Shown here one piece after another: positions 59,323 through 64,000 of a stretch of 64,000 nucleotides of DNA. How positions within the stretch are numbered: the stretch's first letter is position 1; each line of letters begins with the position of its first letter. The stretch comes from Anseranas semipalmata (taxonomy: Eukaryota > Chordata > Aves > Anseriformes > Anseranatidae). The position numbers were made by a program, and so were the translations under genes. Where the stretch lies: contig VXAA01007254.1 in the NCBI GenBank assembly GCA_013399115.1, forward strand, positions 332,936 to 396,935, read 5' to 3'. The notes under the pieces are model-generated. The model was not told the origin of the DNA. It saw nothing but the letters and a program-made list of their open reading frames with translations, and searched no databases.

Positions 59323-59837
59323 TTCTACAGTATGTGGAAATATGCATAGACATATGCCTGTAAGTGACTTAAATTTTACCGTAAAGTTGTGTTTTGTATT
59401 GTTGGAGGAAAAAAGAAAAAAAAATTGTTGGAAAGACAAAAGATGAGTTTTCCTTCTCTAACCTTTAAATCAAATGACCTATTATCTCCATGTTATTGTT
59501 CTGAAGTAATGCTGTGCTATAAAATAGCAATAGAAGAATCTGGTCTGTGTTATGAATAGGTATCTTGCTGTCTTTTAAATGAGATTGTTAGTGTTAAATG
59601 TATGGGTTTTAATACTATAGCTCAACTGTTTAAACCATTTTGTAAAGTATTTCTTGAATAATCTTATCTGAGGTGTTCTGAGCATTTTGTTTTGTGTGGG
59701 AGAGTACGAGGACAAGTCGATTTTTGATTTTTTAAGATGACTTTTTTTCTTGTCTTTAAAGATCAGGAAGGTACTGAAGGATGATTTCTAAGTGTTACAC
59801 TCATTATAGAAGTTCAACTTCCTTCTACAAGATGTTG

Positions 59838-59867
59838 TTTTTATGACACAAAAGTGTGTCATAAAAA
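59838..59867. repeat. perfect 12-bp inverted repeat
   Basis: Arms TTTTTATGACAC and GTGTCATAAAAA are separated by AAAAGT. This is the longest perfect hairpin I noticed in the window. No flanking target duplication or transposase remnant is apparent. Confidence 0.75.
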
Positions 59868-62159
59868 ATTAACATTTAGTTATAACAAGGAGATGTTTTT
59901 ATTTCACTTAACATCTGTAGCAGATGTGAAATATGTAATTATTTTTGTAAAAGACTTCATAACTTTCACGATTCTTTTGTTTGGCACATCTTTCTTCTAT
60001 TGGGCATTTGAGACAATTGATAAGCATTATTCAGTGGCATATGGTCTGAGTCTGACGTGCTTTGAAAAGAGTACAGAGTACTAATAATGAGGATTCTGTG
60101 AAAATGGGAAAACCAGCACAACAGATATGCTTTGAGAAAGTATGGGTTTTTAGCATCTTGAAACAATATATCACACTCAAAGGGACAGAATTGGGCTGCA
60201 CAATCTGTTAGCTCATTCTTGTCCAATCTGGTCTCCTCCTTTCTTTTGGAGCCAGCATTGTCATCAACTTGCTGAATTATACTCTGACTGGAATGTATTT
60301 CAGGCACAGGGTAATGTATCTACTTAAATGGAATCCTATCTTTCTACAAAAGCTTTTTAAGTATAATAAATTTAAAATATAAAAAAGTTCTATTAGCTTA
60401 AAGTAAATGGTTCAACAGTTTACATATGTGCAGGAACAAAGAAAATGACTACTTACTAGTTTGAGAAAAATCTAGCTTGTTCAGAGATTAGCATATACAA
60501 GATCAAAATAGACTTTATTTTTTATAATAAATATTTTGCAATATAATATTTTGCAATAAACGTTTTTTGGTTTTCAAAGGTTCTTAATTAAAAGGTGAAA
60601 TCCTAATCAATCTGATGTTAGAGGAGAGCATGGGAGGTATTTTTTTTTGTTCATCGGGAGATATGTGAAAAATAGCATAAGCTTCTCCTTGTGGACCCAG
60701 TCCTGCCCATCTAGGAGTGCAGGGAAAATCCCCCTTGCACTAGGTTCCCTGAATCACTGTTACAGGTTTTTTGTTTGTTTTGTTTTGCTTTAATGTCAGT
60801 AGCATGTATATTTCCTTATGTTATTTCTTAAATATATCTTCTTTGACCTTTTTTGAGTTTACATTACAGTTCTTCTCAGAAACGATAAATAGTAATGAAG
60901 TTATAGCACTGTAGAAATATTAGACTCATTTTCTAGTCACGATGATGTGTCTATTTCTGGTTAATGAAACTATTAATTATGCCAACATTTCTTAATAGAA
61001 AGCGATAATATTCTTAAAACTAAATTGACATAAGAGAGTTATATTTTTAAATAAATTGTCATAAGAATTTTAAGCCTTGGATTGTGCCTATGGGTAAAAT
61101 AGTTGTGTTTATTACATTGATTTATGTGAAAGTAAGGGGTCAGCTAAAAATGCCTAGGATTCCCTGCTGCTAAAGTGACAGGATAGTAGTACATGCGCCA
61201 GCTCTCCTGCTAAGGGTTCTTTAGTTTTCCTGTGGTAAATTACACTGCTTTGCAGGTATGACTAACAGCACCACAGGCCACCGTTGTAATACAAGTCAGA
61301 GGGAAAAAAAAAATAACCACCACTGATTGTAAAAGCAAGAAGAACATCTTTGAATAAATTCCCAGCAGTGAGAATTTAGGATGTTATATGCTAGAAACTA
61401 CATGACAAAAAGGTTTAGCTGAGGTTCTGTACTGAAAAGAACTAACACTGTAAAACTGCATGTGCTGAAGGAGCAGTCTAATTGCTATAGACCACTCCAA
61501 ATCAGCTAATTTGATTGCTGTATTTTCTGGAGGAAAAGGGAGTTTAGATGCATTGTTTTCCCAATATCAAGTTCTGCTCATGTGAATAATTAAATAAATG
61601 TCCTTGGAACTGACTTGTTCTTTTACATTAAAGACATGACTATCATAAGGTGATGATTCTTGGTCGGGAGGAGAAAAATTAATTCGCAATTTAATATCCT
61701 TTGTCAATTTTTGAAGGCAGAAATTAAGTAAATTGGAAATGTATTTATATTTTCATATCTTTTCCTAATATTTCCTGGTGCTTTTTTCCACTTTTTCATC
61801 TGACTTCCCTGTGTGTCAAATGTATACCTATAACTATTATTTCTTAGTGTCTCTCTAAGCACTGTGGTAGTACCGTTTCATAAATCCTTAGCAAAAAAGC
61901 TTTAATACGTTTGAATATATAGTTACTAATACAGTTGATTGACTACAGTTACTGCTATAGTTGATGGTCATAATTGTAGAGAAAGCAGTAAACAGATTCT
62001 TATTTTATCCAGTTATTTTTTTTTTTGTCTTAGAAGAAATCTTTAAGATGGGTCATAATTCATGTTGTCTACACTACAGTCACATGTCTACATGTTGACT
62101 AGAGAAATCAAAGGTTTGCTGATTGTATCTAGATAGATAAACTTTATCCTTTAACATAT

Positions 62160-62340
62160 CCTCCTTTCATTCAGTTCTTTTCTCTCTCTTCTGCTTATCT
62201 ACCCCTCTTCTTGTTTCCCTTTCCTAAACAGATATCCCCTCTTCACTTCTCAGTTCATTGCTTTTTTCTTCCTGCTTCCTTTCCTTTCAGCGTTTTATAG
62301 TCCCTTTCACTCTCTTCTGCTGTATGCATCCTTTTCCTTT
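62160..62340. repeat. pyrimidine-rich region on the + strand
   Basis: About 180 bases strongly enriched in C and T (TTCCTTT, CTCTCTTCT words). It resembles an extended polypyrimidine tract, but no exon follows within the next kilobase. Confidence 0.6.
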
Positions 62341-64000
62341 ATGCACACCAGCTTAGTTTATACAACAAACCTTCCATGTCTCATAATATAGGATAGTGCC
62401 AGGAACATCCAGGCAGCTGCGTTATGAGGGAAAATTAAGTTTAGGGGCTTCCACGAGGTAGTTCAAATTGATTTGACTAAGCCAAAACTTGAATAATATT
62501 TTTGTAAATTGGGTTCTCTGTTACTACTGTCACTCCTGGTTCAAATAATTGTTATTACATCAATAAATAGAGTTTTTAATCTGCTTTATAATTTGCTCTT
62601 CCTGACAAAATTGATTGATTTACAAAATCTATATTGGACTTTTTTTTAAATCCTGAATATAGACTGTTATATTCTCTGGCTTTTTTGTACCTCTTAAGGA
62701 TTTTTTGATGATACTGATATTACTTGGGTTTAGATACATAAGTAATAGTATTAACATTAAGGTCTGAGAATTATAAAACCCAGGAAACATTTAGAAATGT
62801 ACAATTCTGAACATCAGAAGTGCAACACCTCAGAGTCCTAAGTGGGAATGATGTTATCACTGCAGTCATATGGGTATCATATCTCAATACTTCAAGATAC
62901 TCAGTCTGCGATGAGACTGAATATTCAGTCCAAGTTCTCCAGTTACCCTGAGTAATTCATTCTGTACTACTCTTTTTTCTTTATACTTGACTATACCTCC
63001 TAGGTGAACCGTGAACGATGCTGCCCATAAGTATGCAATATCATCATGCCACTGCTGGTGGCACCAGGAAACCACTAATAAGAGATGAGGTTTGAAAGTT
63101 TCTGGCTATATTATATTAAAATCACATATAATAATAAATGGCCTTAGAAATTCAATGATAGAAAGAATATTGAGGGGTAAAATCACTAAGCAAGACAAAG
63201 AAGTTACAAAGCTTTTGTTTATTATTAGTGAGGGGCTTTTCACAGAGGTAGTCTGCAGAAAAAAATGAGCTTATTGTGGAACTTACTGTGTGAAAACTTA
63301 GGCAAGAAATGTGGAAGGTAGTTAAAAGGATTCCAAGTAGTCATTGACATGAGATTTGAATAGGAATAGGAATAAATATTAACTTTTTGTCTAAATTTCT
63401 TAAAGTTTCAAATTAAACATTTACTGTATGTTAGATTTCACTACAGGGTTTGAGTCTATAAATTACAAACTCTCAAAACATTAAACTCAAATGAATTTGC
63501 ATTTCAGCATGTGAATTGAAAACTTTGTTGATGGATAATAATTGCAGAATTATCAAATTGTAGAACCGTGACTATCTTTTCATAGGCATTAGTGAGCCAA
63601 AGTTATTTTTCAAGACTGTTATGTTACTGGTTGCAGGGATTTGCTATATTTTTATGCCAGGTCTAACCCCGTTGATACTAGAAATTACATTAAACTAACA
63701 CAGAACAGAATACACAGCATTTGCCAGATCTGTCAATATATTTTCAGCATTTTCATTTCCTTGTCTACGCTACTTAGCGTGTCTATATAGTCATATAGTT
63801 TTGTATTCCCCCCACCCTTAATATAGCATTTGATTTTTTAGACTGAAAACAGACTGTTCAAAGAATGAGGACCCTGTTTTCTTGTCCGTGTAAACAGTTG
63901 AGCAAATTATCCTTGCTGTAAAAAATAAGATAATAACAATCCTAAAAGTTTAAAAATTTCTGAGTAATCTGTTTTAAAATATGTAACTATTTGCTTTGTT

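Larger units (their letters stand above)
54157..64000 (+). other. ASCC3: ASCC3 intron after exon P (5' part), no exon seen
   Basis: Nearly 10 kb without any ASCC3-like peptide. It holds an alternating TA/CA stretch at 54605-54690, a TTTG run at 58906-58922, a TG run at 59304-59322, a perfect hairpin at 59838-59867 and a pyrimidine-rich region at 62160-62340. A slightly GC-richer unique stretch runs from about 56,900 to 58,300 with several short open frames, none recognisable. No transposon is identified. Confidence 0.8.

Noticed and set aside
61920..61968. Imperfect two-copy tandem of about 25 bases (AGTTACT...GTTGAT type)
   Set aside because: Only two diverged copies in AT-rich DNA with no further structure.
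54157..64000. Next ASCC3 exon, expected to encode the helices before the HHAG box of cassette 2
   Set aside because: I searched by eye for the expected peptide and found none; the exon probably lies beyond the window.
1..64000. CRISPR arrays, bacterial-type operons, defence systems or integrases
   Set aside because: The sequence is vertebrate intron and exon DNA; no regularly spaced repeats or prokaryotic gene order are present.
1..64000. tRNA, snRNA or microRNA genes
   Set aside because: I saw no A/B-box pair, no convincing cloverleaf and no long near-perfect precursor hairpin. A structure search (tRNAscan-SE, Infernal) would be needed to exclude small RNAs firmly.

Overview
This is vertebrate, almost certainly avian, nuclear DNA. 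It is AT-rich, has long introns with GT-AG splice sites, contains no SINEs that I can recognise, and carries several CR1 non-LTR retrotransposon fragments ending in the ATTCTATG-type 3' octamer typical of bird CR1. I cannot name the species.

The only gene I can support is the middle part of ASCC3 (activating signal cointegrator 1 complex subunit 3), on the + strand. ASCC3 is a large Ski2-like/Brr2-like dual-cassette DNA/RNA helicase. Sixteen coding exons run from 15841 to 54156. They join in frame with no stop and no missing exon, giving 833 codons of a protein that is about 2200 residues long in vertebrates. The first two exons carry motifs V and VI of helicase cassette 1. The next eight carry the winged-helix, Sec63-type helical and FN3/Ig-like parts of that cassette. 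The last six open cassette 2: Q-motif region, Walker A (GAPTGSGKT), motif Ia, DEIH box, motif III, and the start of RecA2 with motif IV. The gene continues beyond both ends of the window: bases 1-15840 and 54157-64000 read as intron.

The rest is intron. It holds five CR1 copies: 1-602 (+), 3888-3960 (-), 17456-17696 (+), 19865-21118 (-) and 52700-53623 (+). It also holds simple repeats, a few short perfect hairpins, a decayed direct repeat whose copies lie exactly 600 bp apart (47335 and 47935), a CpG-retaining GC-rich patch (29085-29415), and two N gaps (30265-30399 and 46326-46357) plus a single N (20097). One gap is flanked by a near-identical 55/56-nt direct duplication, which is probably an assembly artefact.

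I found no convincing new biological system. The items most worth checking are the open reading frame kept by the CR1 at 52700, the CR1 internal deletion centred on the lone N, the sequence around the 30.3 kb gap, and splice-relevant oddities in three ASCC3 exons. Comparisons with vertebrate ASCC3 rest on recall of the family, not on a search.
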